From positions 62,001 through 126,000 of the forward strand of contig CAMUFL010000001.1 of the NCBI GenBank assembly GCA_947088155.1: 64,000 nucleotides of DNA. Reading direction: 5' to 3'. The notes under the pieces were generated by a model that had not been told where the DNA came from, made no database searches, and worked only from the letters and a program-made list of their open reading frames with translations. Each line of letters opens with the position of its first letter. Position 1 is the first letter of the stretch. The stretch comes from an uncultured Gardnerella sp. (GTDB lineage Bacteria; Actinomycetota; Actinomycetes; Actinomycetales; Bifidobacteriaceae). Below, one piece after another: positions 1 through 8,437 of this stretch. The translations under genes and the position numbers were made by a program.

Positions 1-170
1 TCGGGTTTTAGTTGTTCAGCAGCTCTAACAGCAGATGCTCCATCTGCAGCGACTCTTGCTCTCCAGCCTTGTGCAGTAATGCGTTGTGCAATTGCTGTAG
101 CAAGATCTGGCTCATCCTCAACAACGAGAATCGTACGAGCATTTACGCTAGCTGATGGAGCGTTTAGCAT
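1..170 (-). CDS. Response regulator receiver domain, N-terminal part (runs off the window)
   Basis: Reading the minus strand from an ATG at 168-170 gives about 56 residues that begin MLNAPSASVNARTILVVEDE and continue with a typical receiver-domain start (hydrophobic strand, then the acidic EDEPD pair that binds Mg2+, then helix 1 with AIAQRITAQGW). This is the N-terminus of a two-component response regulator. The phospho-acceptor Asp and any output domain lie beyond position 1, so the DNA-binding class cannot be named. It lies just downstream of glgB on the same strand, with only 16 bases between the genes, so co-transcription is possible. The family call is firm; the function is unknown. Confidence 0.8.
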   Translation of the reverse strand, partial: MLNAPSASVNARTILVVEDEPDLATAIAQRITAQGWRARVAADGASAVRAAEQLKP

Positions 171-186
171 ATTTTAAAAAGACCTT

Positions 187-2460
187 TCAGTGTTGTACTG
201 GTTTCAAGAATACCGCACCTAACGCTGGAACAGTGATTCTTGCAGAGTATGGTCGAGAATGATACTCTTCAGCAGCAGCAGTGAATGTGCCGTTGTGAAT
301 ATTAGATCCGCAATACTTTGCATCATCAGTTGTGAGTATCTCTTCCCACTGTCCACCTTTTGGTAGCGCAACCTGATAGTCTTGCCAAGCTTGACCTGAG
401 AAGTTTACTACTACAACGATTTCTTCTCCGTCGTCGCCAATACGCATGTAGCTTAAAGTATTGTGATCGGAATCGTCGCTTGTAAGCCACTGGAAACCAT
501 CAGGAGTAAAGTCTTGACTCCAGAATGCACGAGAGCTCTTATACAGAGTATTCAAATCTGCAACAAGCTTTTGCACACCTTGATGGAACGGCCATTGCAG
601 CTCATTCCAGTTAAGCGAAGTATTGAAATTCCATTCGCTGGATTGTCCAATTTCTCCACCCATGAACAGAAGATTCTTTCCTGGATGAGACCACTGGTAT
701 GCAAGCAATGCGCGTAATCCTGCGAATTGTTGCCATTCGTCGCCTGGCATCTTTCCAAGTAACGAACCCTTACCGTACACAACTTCATCGTGGCTTAATG
801 GCAACACATAATGCTCAGAGTATGCATAAACCATTGAGAATGTAATTTCGTTATGATGCCAACGACGGTTAATTGGTTCTTCTTTAAGGTATTGCAAAGT
901 GTCGTGCATCCAGCCCATATTCCACTTCAAACCGAATCCTAAGCCGCCCATATCGGTTGGTGCAGTTACGCCTTGGTAAGCAGTGGATTCCTCAGCAATC
1001 ATCATGATGCCAGGATTATTCTTGTATGCAGTTGCGTTTGCTTCCTTAATGAAGTCAATTGCTTCAAGATTTTCGCGTCCGCCGTAGATGTTTGGTCTCC
1101 ACTGTCCTGCTTCACGGCTGTAATCCAAATAAAGCATTGAAGAAACTGCGTCAACGCGCAACGCGTCAACATGGTATTCGTCAAGCCAGAAGCAAGCATT
1201 AGCAACCAAGAAGTTACGAACTTCATGACGACCAAAGTTGAAGATGTAAGTACCCCAGTCAGGATGCTCGCCTCGCATAGGATCAGGATCTTCATACAAG
1301 GCTGTGCCATCAAAACGACCGAGTGCAAAGTCATCCTTAGGGAAGTGAGCTGGAACCCAATCCATAATGACGCCAATACCTGCTTTATGGAGTTTATCTA
1401 TCAAGTACTTAAAGTCATCAGGGGAGCCAAGGCGAGAATCGACTGCATAATAACCTGTTACCTGATATCCCCAAGACCCAGAGAATGGATATTGCGTCAG
1501 CGGCATGAACTCGACGTGAGTAAAGCCTTCTCTTTGCACATAATCAACTAAATGATCAGCAAGTTCGCGATAATTACCCAGATCGCGATTCCAGCTGTTA
1601 GCTTGCACTTCGTAAATGCTTATTGGACCGTTGTGAGCGTCTGTTTTTGCGCGCTTATTCATCCAATCGGTATCGTGCCACTTAAACTCAGAATCAACAA
1701 CAACAGATCCTGTGTTTGGTGGAACTTCATGAGAGCGCTCCATCGGATCGGCTTTCATAATCCAATTACCAGATTGCGTAAGAATTTCGTATTTATATAC
1801 TTCGCCCGCTGTAACTCCTGGAATAAAAAGTTCCCAAATGCCAGAAGAGCCGAGCGAGCGCATAGCGTGGCGACGACCATTCCAGTAATTAAAGTTACCA
1901 ACTACGCGTACTGCACGAGCATTTGGTGCCCACACTGAGAAAGCAGTACCAGTAACTTTCTTTACCATCTTTCCAGTTTCAGGAGATATAAGCCCCCATG
2001 AATCTGCTATTGTTTTGACATGTGCGCCTAATGCTTCCCAAAGACGTTCATGACGACCTTCTCCAAATAAGTACATGTCAAGTTCGCCAACTTGAGGCAG
2101 ATAACGATAAGGATCGTCATCTGTGGATTCAGAACCGTCTATTTCCACAGTGTAAACGCGATAACTAGGAACAGACCAAGACTTTGTTTTTGTGTGCTTT
2201 ACTGCAGGAATAACAGCTGTAAAGATGCCGTTATATTCGTGTTTAGCTTCGTATTCACCGTTCTTAGTAAGAATAACAACTCTCTTTGCCATAGGGCGCA
2301 ATACGCGGACGGTTACAGTGTCGGCACCTTTGCCAGTTCCAAGGTGACCTCCGAGAACCTCATGTGGATTGTAATATTCTGCATTGCTCACCGCAGCTAA
2401 TACGTCCTGTCGGACTGGGACTGCGACTGCATCTTCATTGATGTTAGTAACTGTACTCAT
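187..2460 (-). CDS. glgB: 1,4-alpha-glucan branching enzyme GlgB
   Basis: This enzyme makes alpha-1,6 branches in glycogen by cutting and transferring alpha-1,4 chains in the cytoplasm. The protein of about 757 residues has the usual order: N-terminal module with [11 protein letters not shown] near the start, a CBM48 module ([11 protein letters not shown]), the GH13 barrel and a C-terminal beta domain. The GH13 motifs are visible: DWVPAHFP (region I), DALRVDAV with the nucleophile Asp (II), IAEEST with the acid Glu (III) and [12 protein letters not shown] (IV). Length and motifs are normal for GlgB. The start is taken at the ATG giving MSTVTN; an in-frame ATG four codons upstream (2472) is possible, and neither has a clear ribosome-binding site. 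It is divergent from carD and lies far from glgX, which it complements metabolically. Confidence 0.95.
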   Translation of the reverse strand: MSTVTNINEDAVAVPVRQDVLAAVSNAEYYNPHEVLGGHLGTGKGADTVTVRVLRPMAKRVVILTKNGEYEAKHEYNGIFTAVIPAVKHTKTKSWSVPSYRVYTVEIDGSESTDDDPYRYLPQVGELDMYLFGEGRHERLWEALGAHVKTIADSWGLISPETGKMVKKVTGTAFSVWAPNARAVRVVGNFNYWNGRRHAMRSLGSSGIWELFIPGVTAGEVYKYEILTQSGNWIMKADPMERSHEVPPNTGSVVVDSEFKWHDTDWMNKRAKTDAHNGPISIYEVQANSWNRDLGNYRELADHLVDYVQREGFTHVEFMPLTQYPFSGSWGYQVTGYYAVDSRLGSPDDFKYLIDKLHKAGIGVIMDWVPAHFPKDDFALGRFDGTALYEDPDPMRGEHPDWGTYIFNFGRHEVRNFLVANACFWLDEYHVDALRVDAVSSMLYLDYSREAGQWRPNIYGGRENLEAIDFIKEANATAYKNNPGIMMIAEESTAYQGVTAPTDMGGLGFGLKWNMGWMHDTLQYLKEEPINRRWHHNEITFSMVYAYSEHYVLPLSHDEVVYGKGSLLGKMPGDEWQQFAGLRALLAYQWSHPGKNLLFMGGEIGQSSEWNFNTSLNWNELQWPFHQGVQKLVADLNTLYKSSRAFWSQDFTPDGFQWLTSDDSDHNTLSYMRIGDDGEEIVVVVNFSGQAWQDYQVALPKGGQWEEILTTDDAKYCGSNIHNGTFTAAAEEYHSRPYSARITVPALGAVFLKPVQH

Positions 2461-2510
2461 GCTGACTATCATACATGCTTTATTGCTGTAAGTCGCGTGT
2501 GTTTCGCGCT

Positions 2511-2540
2511 ATTGTGAAAAAAATATGAAAATTTTTTCAA
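2511..2540 (-). promoter_or_regulatory. Possible glgB promoter
   Basis: On the minus strand there is a TTGAAA box (2535-2540) and, 18 bases on, a CACAAT box (2511-2516). This would start transcription about 40-50 bases before the glgB ATG. The region between glgB and carD is only about 100 bases and must also hold the carD promoter. The match is modest. Confidence 0.35.
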
Positions 2541-2564
2541 GTCGTGACCTTATGGGAAACTGTT

Positions 2565-3191
2565 ATGAGTTTTTCTGTGCATACGGAGGGTTCTGTGGAA
2601 TATCAAGTCGGCGATATGGTCGTCTATCCTCGTCATGGTGCGGCTCGTATTGAAGAAATTAGTGAGCGCACCGTAAAAGGTGTAACTCGTCAATATTTAC
2701 GATTGGTAGTGTTATCATCTGATGGTTTAGAAATTAACGTACCTGTCGATAATGTTAAAAAAGTTGGCGTGCGAGACATTGTTGGAGCGCAAGAAGTTGC
2801 AAAAGTTTTTGAGATTTTGCGTACTCCAATAGTTGAAAAAGAAATGAATTGGTCTAGACGCTACAAGCTTAATGTAGAGAAGATTGCTACTGGCGATGTT
2901 AACAATATTGCTGAGGTAGTTCGTGATTTATCTCAGCGAGATGTTGATGAGCATGGTTTGTCTGCAGGAGAAAAGCGAATGCTTGCTCGCGCTCGCAGTA
3001 TTTTAATTTCCGAAATTGCTTTGTCTGAAAAGATTGATGAGATTGAGGCGGAGCGACTTTTAGATGTGAATCTTGGATACAAGGAGCCTCAAAAAGGCGA
3101 TGAAAATCACCATACTGTAGCTCCAGAAGAGCCTGCATCGCGAACTTTAGCGCTGTTAGAAGAGCGTAATAAGAAATCTAAGAAAAAGTGA
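2565..3191 (+). CDS. carD: CarD/CdnL-family RNA polymerase-binding regulator
   Basis: CarD proteins bind the RNA polymerase beta subunit and stabilise the open complex, chiefly at stable-RNA promoters in Actinobacteria. The N-terminal RNAP-interaction domain is clear (VEYQVGDMVVYPRHGAARIEEI, then LRLVVLSSDGLEINVPVDNV), followed by the all-helical C-terminal domain (MNWSRRYKLNVEKI, AEVVRDLSQRD, LSAGEKRMLARARSIL, LSEKI). A lysine-rich tail closes the protein. The ATG at 2565 is preferred over an upstream GTG at 2544 because GGGAA lies at a suitable distance before it. The length of 208 residues is a little above the usual 160-190 because of an extended C-terminal tail. It is divergent from glgB. 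Confidence 0.9.
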   Translation: MSFSVHTEGSVEYQVGDMVVYPRHGAARIEEISERTVKGVTRQYLRLVVLSSDGLEINVPVDNVKKVGVRDIVGAQEVAKVFEILRTPIVEKEMNWSRRYKLNVEKIATGDVNNIAEVVRDLSQRDVDEHGLSAGEKRMLARARSILISEIALSEKIDEIEAERLLDVNLGYKEPQKGDENHHTVAPEEPASRTLALLEERNKKSKKK

Positions 3192-3238
3192 TTTGCGTTA
3201 TGCAAAATAAATAGATATTAATTGTTCATATTACTTTA

Positions 3239-3283
3239 AGCCCTTCTGAACGTTGGTATATTGGCGAGTTAGAAGGGCTTTTG
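3239..3283 (+). terminator. Intrinsic terminator after carD
   Basis: A 9-bp perfect stem, AGCCCTTCT (3239-3247) with AGAAGGGCT (3271-3279), with a 23-base loop and followed by a short T run. It lies 48 bases after the carD stop. Confidence 0.75.
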
Positions 3284-3343
3284 CTTATATATTTGCTTAC
3301 GTATTTATTGTATGTTTTGCTTTTGTTCTTGCTTAAAACAGAT

Positions 3344-3386
3344 AATAAAAAATCCTTGCATTTACAAAATGCAAGGATTTTTTATT
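3344..3386. terminator. Bidirectional terminator between carD and the ZnuA-like gene
   Basis: A 20-bp perfect inverted repeat (3344-3363 with 3367-3386), core ATCCTTGCATTT, with a 3-base loop and A/T runs on both sides. The symmetric layout between converging genes fits a terminator that works on both strands. Confidence 0.9.
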
Positions 3387-3405
3387 TTAACAGATTCACC
3401 TAAAT

Positions 3406-4458
3406 TTACTTACCTGGATCTTGTTGACCTTGGTTAGAATTTTTAGGATCGGTATTCTTTGCTATGTGTGGCTTCTCAGTGATTGGCTTTTTTTGAGGCT
3501 CTTTGTCATCAATGTCTTTACGCATATCCTTTGTTGCTTTTACAGCATTATGTAGGTCGTCACAAATCTTCATAATCCATTTATCAAGCTGATCTGCGTA
3601 TTTTGGCATAAGTTCGCTTACTCGCACTGTGGACGTATAGCTGCGTCCTGCGATTCCGTTTAGCAAATTTAGAACATCGTTTCCTTGTTGGCTATCGCTA
3701 ATCAACACATCGATTTTGCGACCTTCAATAAGCTTCTGAAACTCCTCAACGCTTGAATGTTCTGGTTCATTATTGTTATTTAGTGCGTCAGCATATTCTT
3801 TAGGTGAGCTATCTTTCAAATTGGCATCAGACATTAGCCAGAAAAGAATAGGAGATGTAGAAGCATACTTTGCATTACCATTTTCTTTAGAGAAATCACT
3901 TAAGTAGGTGGTTAATTTCTTTTCCTTTTCCTGCCATTGTGCTAGTCGCTTAGAAAAAGCTTGTTTTTTTGATGGCAAAACTTTGGAGAAGGTGTCAGCC
4001 ATGGCAGATGCCATTGCGTCCCTAGCATCGTGAGAAAACCAAAGATATGGATTGTCTCCGTTAAGTGCTCCTACAGTACCTGCTGCACTAAGCACTTCAG
4101 CTTTAGCTGGGTGTACTTTGTTTGCCCAATCATCGTAGCCTGCACCATTTGTAACTAATACTTGTGCATTCTGCATATTTTTTAAATCTTTTGAGCTAGG
4201 TTTAAACGACGATATGTCTGTATCTGAGCCAGTCATAACTGATTCAACTTTGACGTCAGAGCCACCGATCTCTTGAGCTAAGCTACCCCAGGTGTCAACA
4301 GTGGATACAACGGAAATATTTGTTGCAGCTTTTGGTTTTTCTTTTGGTTTTTCCTCAGTTTTTCCACAAGCTGCAAATCCAAGTATTACTGCAGAAGCAA
4401 TAAGGCATGTTATGGCAGTTTTTCCAAACTTCTTTACTGCACAAAGAACGGTACGCAT
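3406..4458 (-). CDS. ZnuA-like metal ABC transporter substrate-binding lipoprotein, metal ligands not conserved
   Basis: The protein of about 350 residues has a signal peptide ending in a lipobox (LGFAAC, then Gly-Lys), so it should be a lipoprotein on the outer face of the membrane. The following sequence (INVVSTVDTWGSLAQEIGG-like start, NAQVLVTNGAGYDDW, EEFQKLIEGRKIDVLISDSQ) has the order of the cluster A-I zinc/manganese binding proteins. The places where that family carries metal-binding His residues read TDISSF, NPYLWFSHD and ILFWLMSD, so the usual three His ligands look absent. The C-terminus is a Lys/Pro/Gln-rich tail. No permease or ATPase gene is adjacent. The start at 4458 follows a good GGGAGGAG site; an ATG 13 codons upstream is less likely. 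The transported ligand cannot be named. Confidence 0.75.
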   Translation of the reverse strand: MRTVLCAVKKFGKTAITCLIASAVILGFAACGKTEEKPKEKPKAATNISVVSTVDTWGSLAQEIGGSDVKVESVMTGSDTDISSFKPSSKDLKNMQNAQVLVTNGAGYDDWANKVHPAKAEVLSAAGTVGALNGDNPYLWFSHDARDAMASAMADTFSKVLPSKKQAFSKRLAQWQEKEKKLTTYLSDFSKENGNAKYASTSPILFWLMSDANLKDSSPKEYADALNNNNEPEHSSVEEFQKLIEGRKIDVLISDSQQGNDVLNLLNGIAGRSYTSTVRVSELMPKYADQLDKWIMKICDDLHNAVKATKDMRKDIDDKEPQKKPITEKPHIAKNTDPKNSNQGQQDPGK

Positions 4459-4503
4459 CACTGTGACTCCTCCCGTGATAATGGTGCGTCGGCGCACGCA
4501 AAA

Positions 4504-4531
4504 TTGTTAGTCGACCCATATCTTCTATACT
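4504..4531 (+). promoter_or_regulatory. Probable folD promoter
   Basis: TTGTTA (4504-4509) and TATACT (4526-4531) are separated by 16 bases. The start point would fall about 40 bases before the folD ATG at 4581. Confidence 0.5.
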
Positions 4532-4580
4532 TCACGATAGCCTATCCTTACGAATTGTGCGAGTTGGGAGGAAATTTTTT

Positions 4581-5465
4581 ATGGCTATTGTGTTAGATGG
4601 TAAAGCTTTAGCTAGTAAAATTAAAAAAGATTTGGCAGCGCGCGTTGCTATTTTACATAAAAAAGGCATTAATCCAGGTTTGGGCACGTTACTTGTAGGT
4701 AGTGATCCTGGTTCGTTGAAATATGTTGCTGGTAAGCATCGTGATTGCGAAGAAGTGGGGATTAATTCTATTCGTTGCGATCTGCCAGAAGATGCTAGTG
4801 AAGATGAGATTCTTGCTGCTTTACAGAAATTAAATAATGACCCTTTTTGTACTGGATTTATTGTGCAACTGCCATTGCCAAAAGGAATTGATGTTCAAAA
4901 AGTTATTTCTTCTATTAATCCTGCAAAAGATTGTGATGGAATGCATCCGTATAATTTGGGTGAACTTGTTACGCATATTTCCGGTGATATTACAACACCT
5001 TTGCCGTGCACGCCGCGTGGAATTTTAGCTTTGCTTGATGAATACGGTATTGAACTTTCTGGTAAGGAAGTTTGTGTGCTTGGTCGTGGCATTACGGTTG
5101 GACGTACTATTGGCCTTCTTTTAACCCGCAGGGGAGTAGATGCAACTGTTACGTTGTGTCATACGCATACTCGGAATGTGCAGGAGATTATGCGTCGTTC
5201 TGATGTAATAATTGCCGCAATGGGTTGTGCTGGTTTTGTTAAGCCAGAAGATATTAAACCTGGTGCTGTTCTTGTTGATGTAGGCGTATCTCGTGTTTTT
5301 GATGAAGAAGCTGGTAGATACCGCGTAAAAGGTGATGTTGATTCAGCTTGTCGCGAAATTGCTGGAGCGTATTCTCCGAATCCTGGTGGAGTAGGTCCGA
5401 TGACTCGAGCTATGTTGCTGGCGAATGTTGTAGATATGGCTGAGCGAGCACTTAATTGCAAATAA
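4581..5465 (+). CDS. folD: Bifunctional methylenetetrahydrofolate dehydrogenase / methenyltetrahydrofolate cyclohydrolase
   Basis: FolD interconverts 5,10-methylene-THF, methenyl-THF and 10-formyl-THF with NADP, feeding one-carbon units to purine and other syntheses. The 294-residue protein shows the substrate-site segment GSDPGSLKYVAGKHRDCEEVGI (a variant of the usual YVxxKxxxxxxxG, with the key Lys), VQLPLPKGID, and the NADP-binding part GKEVCVLGRGITVGRTIGLLL. The end, YSPNPGGVGPMTRAMLLANVV, is the classic FolD signature. The start is the ATG at 4581, preceded by GGGAGGAAA; a GTG 8 codons upstream is unlikely. It stands alone between the lipoprotein gene and rpsA. Confidence 0.95.
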   Translation: MAIVLDGKALASKIKKDLAARVAILHKKGINPGLGTLLVGSDPGSLKYVAGKHRDCEEVGINSIRCDLPEDASEDEILAALQKLNNDPFCTGFIVQLPLPKGIDVQKVISSINPAKDCDGMHPYNLGELVTHISGDITTPLPCTPRGILALLDEYGIELSGKEVCVLGRGITVGRTIGLLLTRRGVDATVTLCHTHTRNVQEIMRRSDVIIAAMGCAGFVKPEDIKPGAVLVDVGVSRVFDEEAGRYRVKGDVDSACREIAGAYSPNPGGVGPMTRAMLLANVVDMAERALNCK

Positions 5466-5611
5466 AATGCGACACGCCCGAAGTAAAACGTAAATTTTGG
5501 CTATGCCTGTATATAAAATCGACAAAGCGTGTGCATGGCATACATGCGTAACGTAAATACATAATTAAATATCGAGTAATATCCACCCCAAGAAGAAACC
5601 ACTAATAACTA

Positions 5612-7114
5612 ATGGCAGAGAATAATAACGAAGTCGCCAAGGTTGCGATTAATGATATTGGCACCGAAGAAGACTTCATCAAGGCAGTCGATTCAACCAT
5701 CAAGAATTTTGATGATGGTGATTTAGTTGAAGGTACCGTCGTAAAGATTGATCACGACGAAGTATTGCTGGACATCGGCTACAAGACTGAAGGTGTAATT
5801 CCTTCCCGTGAACTTTCCATCAAAAAAGACGTTGATCCAGATGATGTTGTCGAGGTTGGCGACACCATTGAAGCCCTTGTTGTCACTAAGGAAGACAAGG
5901 AAGGACGTCTTATTCTCTCCAAGAAGCGTGCACAGTATGAGCGTGCTTGGGGTGACATCGAGAAGATTAAGGATGCAGACGGCATCGTTGAAGGTACCGT
6001 TATTGAGGCTGTTAAGGGCGGCTTGATCGTAGACATCGGTTTGCGTGGCTTCTTACCAGCTTCCTTGGTTGAAATGCGTCGCGTTCGCGATCTTTCTCCA
6101 TACATTGGTCAGAAGATTAAGGCTAAGATTCTCGAGCTCGATAAGAACCGCAACAACGTTGTGCTTTCTCGTCGTCAGTTCCTTGAGGAAACCCAGTCTG
6201 AAGTTCGTGAAACCTTCCTCTCTCAGCTTAAGAAGGGTCAGATTCGTGAAGGCGTTGTGTCTTCTATCGTAAACTTCGGCGCATTCGTTGATCTCGGCGG
6301 CGTTGACGGTCTCATTCACGTTTCTGAGCTTTCTTGGAAGCATATCGATCACCCATCTGAAGTTGTTAAGGTTGGCGATAAGGTTACCGTTGAGGTTCTC
6401 GACGTTGATCTCGATCGCGAACGTATCTCCCTTTCCCTTAAGGCAACTCAGGAAGATCCATGGCAGCGCTTCGCTCGCACCCATGTTCCTGGACAGGTTG
6501 TTAAGGGTAAGGTCACCAAGATCGTTCAGTTCGGTGTGTTCATCTCCGTTGAAGATGGCATTGAGGGCTTGGTTCACATTTCTGAGCTTGCTAATCGTCA
6601 CGTAGAGAATCCAGAAACTGTTGTTAAGGCAAACGAAGACGTATTCGTCAAGGTTATTGATGTTGATCTTGATCGTCGTCGTATTTCCCTCTCCTTGAAG
6701 CAGGCTAATGAGGCTGTTGATCCAAATTCTGAAGATTTCGATCCAGCTCTTTACGGTATGCCAGCTGAGTACGATGCTGAAGGCAATTACAAGTACCCAG
6801 AAGGCTTCGATCCAAACACTAACGAGTGGATGGCTGGTTATGAGCAGCAGCGCGAAGAGTGGGAAGCTCAGTATGCTGCAGCTCACGAGCTTTGGGAAGA
6901 GCACAAGGCTTTCGCTGCTAAGGAACTTGCAGCTGCAGCAGAATCTGCTGCTGCTGACGGTCAGCAAGAAGAAGCTGAAAAGAAGCCAGCTAAGGAAGAA
7001 AAGAAGGAAGAAGTTGCTTCCAACTATTCTTCTGAAACAACTAGTGAAGGTGCTTTAGCTGATTCTGATCAGCTCGCAGCTTTGCGTGAACAGCTTTTGA
7101 GCGAAAAGAAGTAG
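5612..7114 (+). CDS. rpsA: 30S ribosomal protein S1
   Basis: S1 binds mRNA on the small subunit and helps initiation. The 500 residues hold four S1 RNA-binding repeats at about 33-105, 121-190, 207-278 and 294-364; the third and fourth carry the strongest signature (VNFGAFVDL and VQFGVFISV, then GLVHISELA and DLDRRRISLSLKQ). The four-repeat form is the usual actinobacterial one, shorter than the six-repeat E. coli protein. The C-terminal tail from about residue 410 is rich in Ala, Glu and Lys. Codon choice is strongly biased towards C-ending and preferred codons compared with neighbours, as expected for a highly expressed gene; this bias creates long false reading frames on the other strand. 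Confidence 0.97.
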   Translation: MAENNNEVAKVAINDIGTEEDFIKAVDSTIKNFDDGDLVEGTVVKIDHDEVLLDIGYKTEGVIPSRELSIKKDVDPDDVVEVGDTIEALVVTKEDKEGRLILSKKRAQYERAWGDIEKIKDADGIVEGTVIEAVKGGLIVDIGLRGFLPASLVEMRRVRDLSPYIGQKIKAKILELDKNRNNVVLSRRQFLEETQSEVRETFLSQLKKGQIREGVVSSIVNFGAFVDLGGVDGLIHVSELSWKHIDHPSEVVKVGDKVTVEVLDVDLDRERISLSLKATQEDPWQRFARTHVPGQVVKGKVTKIVQFGVFISVEDGIEGLVHISELANRHVENPETVVKANEDVFVKVIDVDLDRRRISLSLKQANEAVDPNSEDFDPALYGMPAEYDAEGNYKYPEGFDPNTNEWMAGYEQQREEWEAQYAAAHELWEEHKAFAAKELAAAAESAAADGQQEEAEKKPAKEEKKEEVASNYSSETTSEGALADSDQLAALREQLLSEKK

Positions 7115-7138
7115 TTTTCTACTAAAAGCGTATGAACG

Positions 7139-7172
7139 AAATGCCCTGGTGAGTAATCATCAGGGCATTTTG
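7139..7172 (+). terminator. Intrinsic terminator after rpsA
   Basis: A 12-bp stem with one G-T wobble, ATGCCCTGGTGA (7141-7152) with TCATCAGGGCAT (7157-7168), a 4-base loop and TTTTGTT after it. Its core is nearly the same as the hairpin at 7676-7705. Confidence 0.85.
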
Positions 7173-7326
7173 TTCATTGCGATTATCACAATGTGCTCTA
7201 AATACTCTGATTTTATAATTTATATTCTGTAATTAAATGTGAGTACAACAAATTTTCTTTTAAGAAGCACGATTATATGATTTTGTTAAAGCATTAATTA
7301 AGTTATTAAAAGGATTGGTGAAAATT

Positions 7327-7653
7327 ATGAGTACATTTGATAACAATCAGAAGAATGCTCAGTTCCCTTCATACGATGGGAATAATTCAGCGAATAATGC
7401 TACTTTAGTAAGTTCTCGACATAAGCTTGCTGCCGGTCTTTTAGCGATTTTTGTAGGTGGTTTAGGGATTCACAATTTCTACCTTGGTTTTAAAGGCAAG
7501 GCTATTGCCCAATTGTTGATTTCTGTTCTTTCTATTGGTTTGCTTGCAGGTATTTCGATTATATGGTCATGTGTTGAAGGAATTTGCATTCTTTGCTCAA
7601 AGCCTGGGACTAAGTGGCATAAAGATGCTGATGGTGCAGAATTACAAGATTAA
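7327..7653 (+). CDS. TM2-domain membrane protein
   Basis: A 108-residue protein with a hydrophilic Asn/Ser-rich N-terminus (about residues 1-30) and a TM2 domain. The TM2 marks are clear: KLAAGLLAIFVGGLGIHNFYLGFKGKAIAQLL followed by a second membrane segment, LSIGLLAGISIIWSCVEGICIL. Such proteins are small two-helix membrane proteins of unknown bacterial function; the family name says nothing certain about its role. The ATG at 7327 is chosen because GGTG lies 5 bases before it; in-frame TTG and GTG codons at 7315 and 7318 are too close to the ribosome-binding site. It ends in its own hairpin. Confidence 0.85.
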   Translation: MSTFDNNQKNAQFPSYDGNNSANNATLVSSRHKLAAGLLAIFVGGLGIHNFYLGFKGKAIAQLLISVLSIGLLAGISIIWSCVEGICILCSKPGTKWHKDADGAELQD

Positions 7654-7675
7654 CCATTTGTTTTCTTTTAATAAC

Positions 7676-7709
7676 AATGCCCTGGTAATTATTTACTGGG
7701 GCATTACTT
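7676..7709 (+). terminator. Hairpin after the TM2 gene
   Basis: A 13-bp stem with two wobbles, AATGCCCTGGTAA (7676-7688) with TTACTGGGGCATT (7693-7705) and a TTAT loop. The T run that follows is weak (ACTTATAATTT). It ends just before the TATAAT box of coaE. Confidence 0.65.
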
Positions 7710-7720
7710 ATAATTTATAT
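7709..7720 (+). promoter_or_regulatory. -10 box placed for a leaderless coaE transcript
   Basis: A perfect TATAAT lies at 7709-7714 and the coaE ATG starts at 7721, where transcription would begin. There is no ribosome-binding site before the ATG. Together these suggest a leaderless mRNA. No convincing -35 box is seen. Confidence 0.5.
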
Positions 7721-8431
7721 ATGACAATAATGCGGATTGCGGTAACAGGCGGAATTGCAGCCGGAAAATCTACTGTAGTAAACCATTTGCGTTTGCTTGG
7801 TGCGTTTGTTATTGATTACGATGTTTTAGCGCGTAAAGTAGTGGAACCGGGAAGCGCAGTATTGCAACAAATAGTAGGTATTTTTGGGGAAAATGCTGTT
7901 AAGAATGATGGTTCTTTAAATCGTGCGTTTATTGCAGAGCATATTTTTGGAGATGGCTATGAACGTAAGCAAGCATTAAGTAAGATTGAGTCTATAATTC
8001 ATCCTGCTATTTATGATTGCGCAAAGCTTTTAGAAAGCGAGTATATTAGTAAAATTTCTAAGGAAAATTGCAATGCTAAAGAAAATCGCAATGAGGTAAG
8101 CAGCGTAAGCTCGGTTATTGTGCACGACATTCCACTTCTTGCGCAAGTAATCGACAGCATTCCATTTAGTTTTGATCATATTATTACTGTTGAAGCGCCT
8201 CAAGAAATTCGCGTTAAGCGAATGATAAGCGAGCGGAACATGACTGAGAGTCAGGCTTTAGCGCGCATAAATAGTCAACTTCCAAGTAAAGTTCGAAAAG
8301 ATATGGCGGATTTTGTAGTTGATTCCACTAAACCAATGGAATCTATGCTTAACAGTGTTGACGATACGTTGAAATCATGGTTGCGCGAAATAAACAATAA
8401 AAGTGCTGAAATTGCGAAACTGGGGAAGTAA
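7721..8431 (+). CDS. coaE: Dephospho-CoA kinase
   Basis: CoaE performs the last step of coenzyme A synthesis, phosphorylating dephospho-CoA with ATP. The protein of 236 residues begins MTIMRIAVTGGIAAGKSTV, with the P-loop at about residues 9-17, followed by VIDYDVLARKVVEPG, SIIHPAIY and VVHDIPLLAQV (usual VxDxPLLfE), and VKRMISERNMTESQALARINSQ near the end. An insert rich in Lys, Asn and Glu (about residues 112-128) makes it longer than the usual 200. The long in-frame extension upstream overlaps the TM2 gene and its terminator and is not part of the gene. ATG 7721 or the ATG at 7730 may be the start. uvrB follows after 6 bases. Confidence 0.9.
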   Translation: MTIMRIAVTGGIAAGKSTVVNHLRLLGAFVIDYDVLARKVVEPGSAVLQQIVGIFGENAVKNDGSLNRAFIAEHIFGDGYERKQALSKIESIIHPAIYDCAKLLESEYISKISKENCNAKENRNEVSSVSSVIVHDIPLLAQVIDSIPFSFDHIITVEAPQEIRVKRMISERNMTESQALARINSQLPSKVRKDMADFVVDSTKPMESMLNSVDDTLKSWLREINNKSAEIAKLGK

Positions 8432-8437
8432 AAGATT

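Noticed and set aside
6053..6967. A 304-codon minus-strand frame opposite rpsA
   Set aside because: Antisense to rpsA, no motif; a codon-bias shadow.
7535..7720. N-terminal extension of coaE
   Set aside because: It runs through the TM2 gene and its terminator; CoaE homology starts after 7721.
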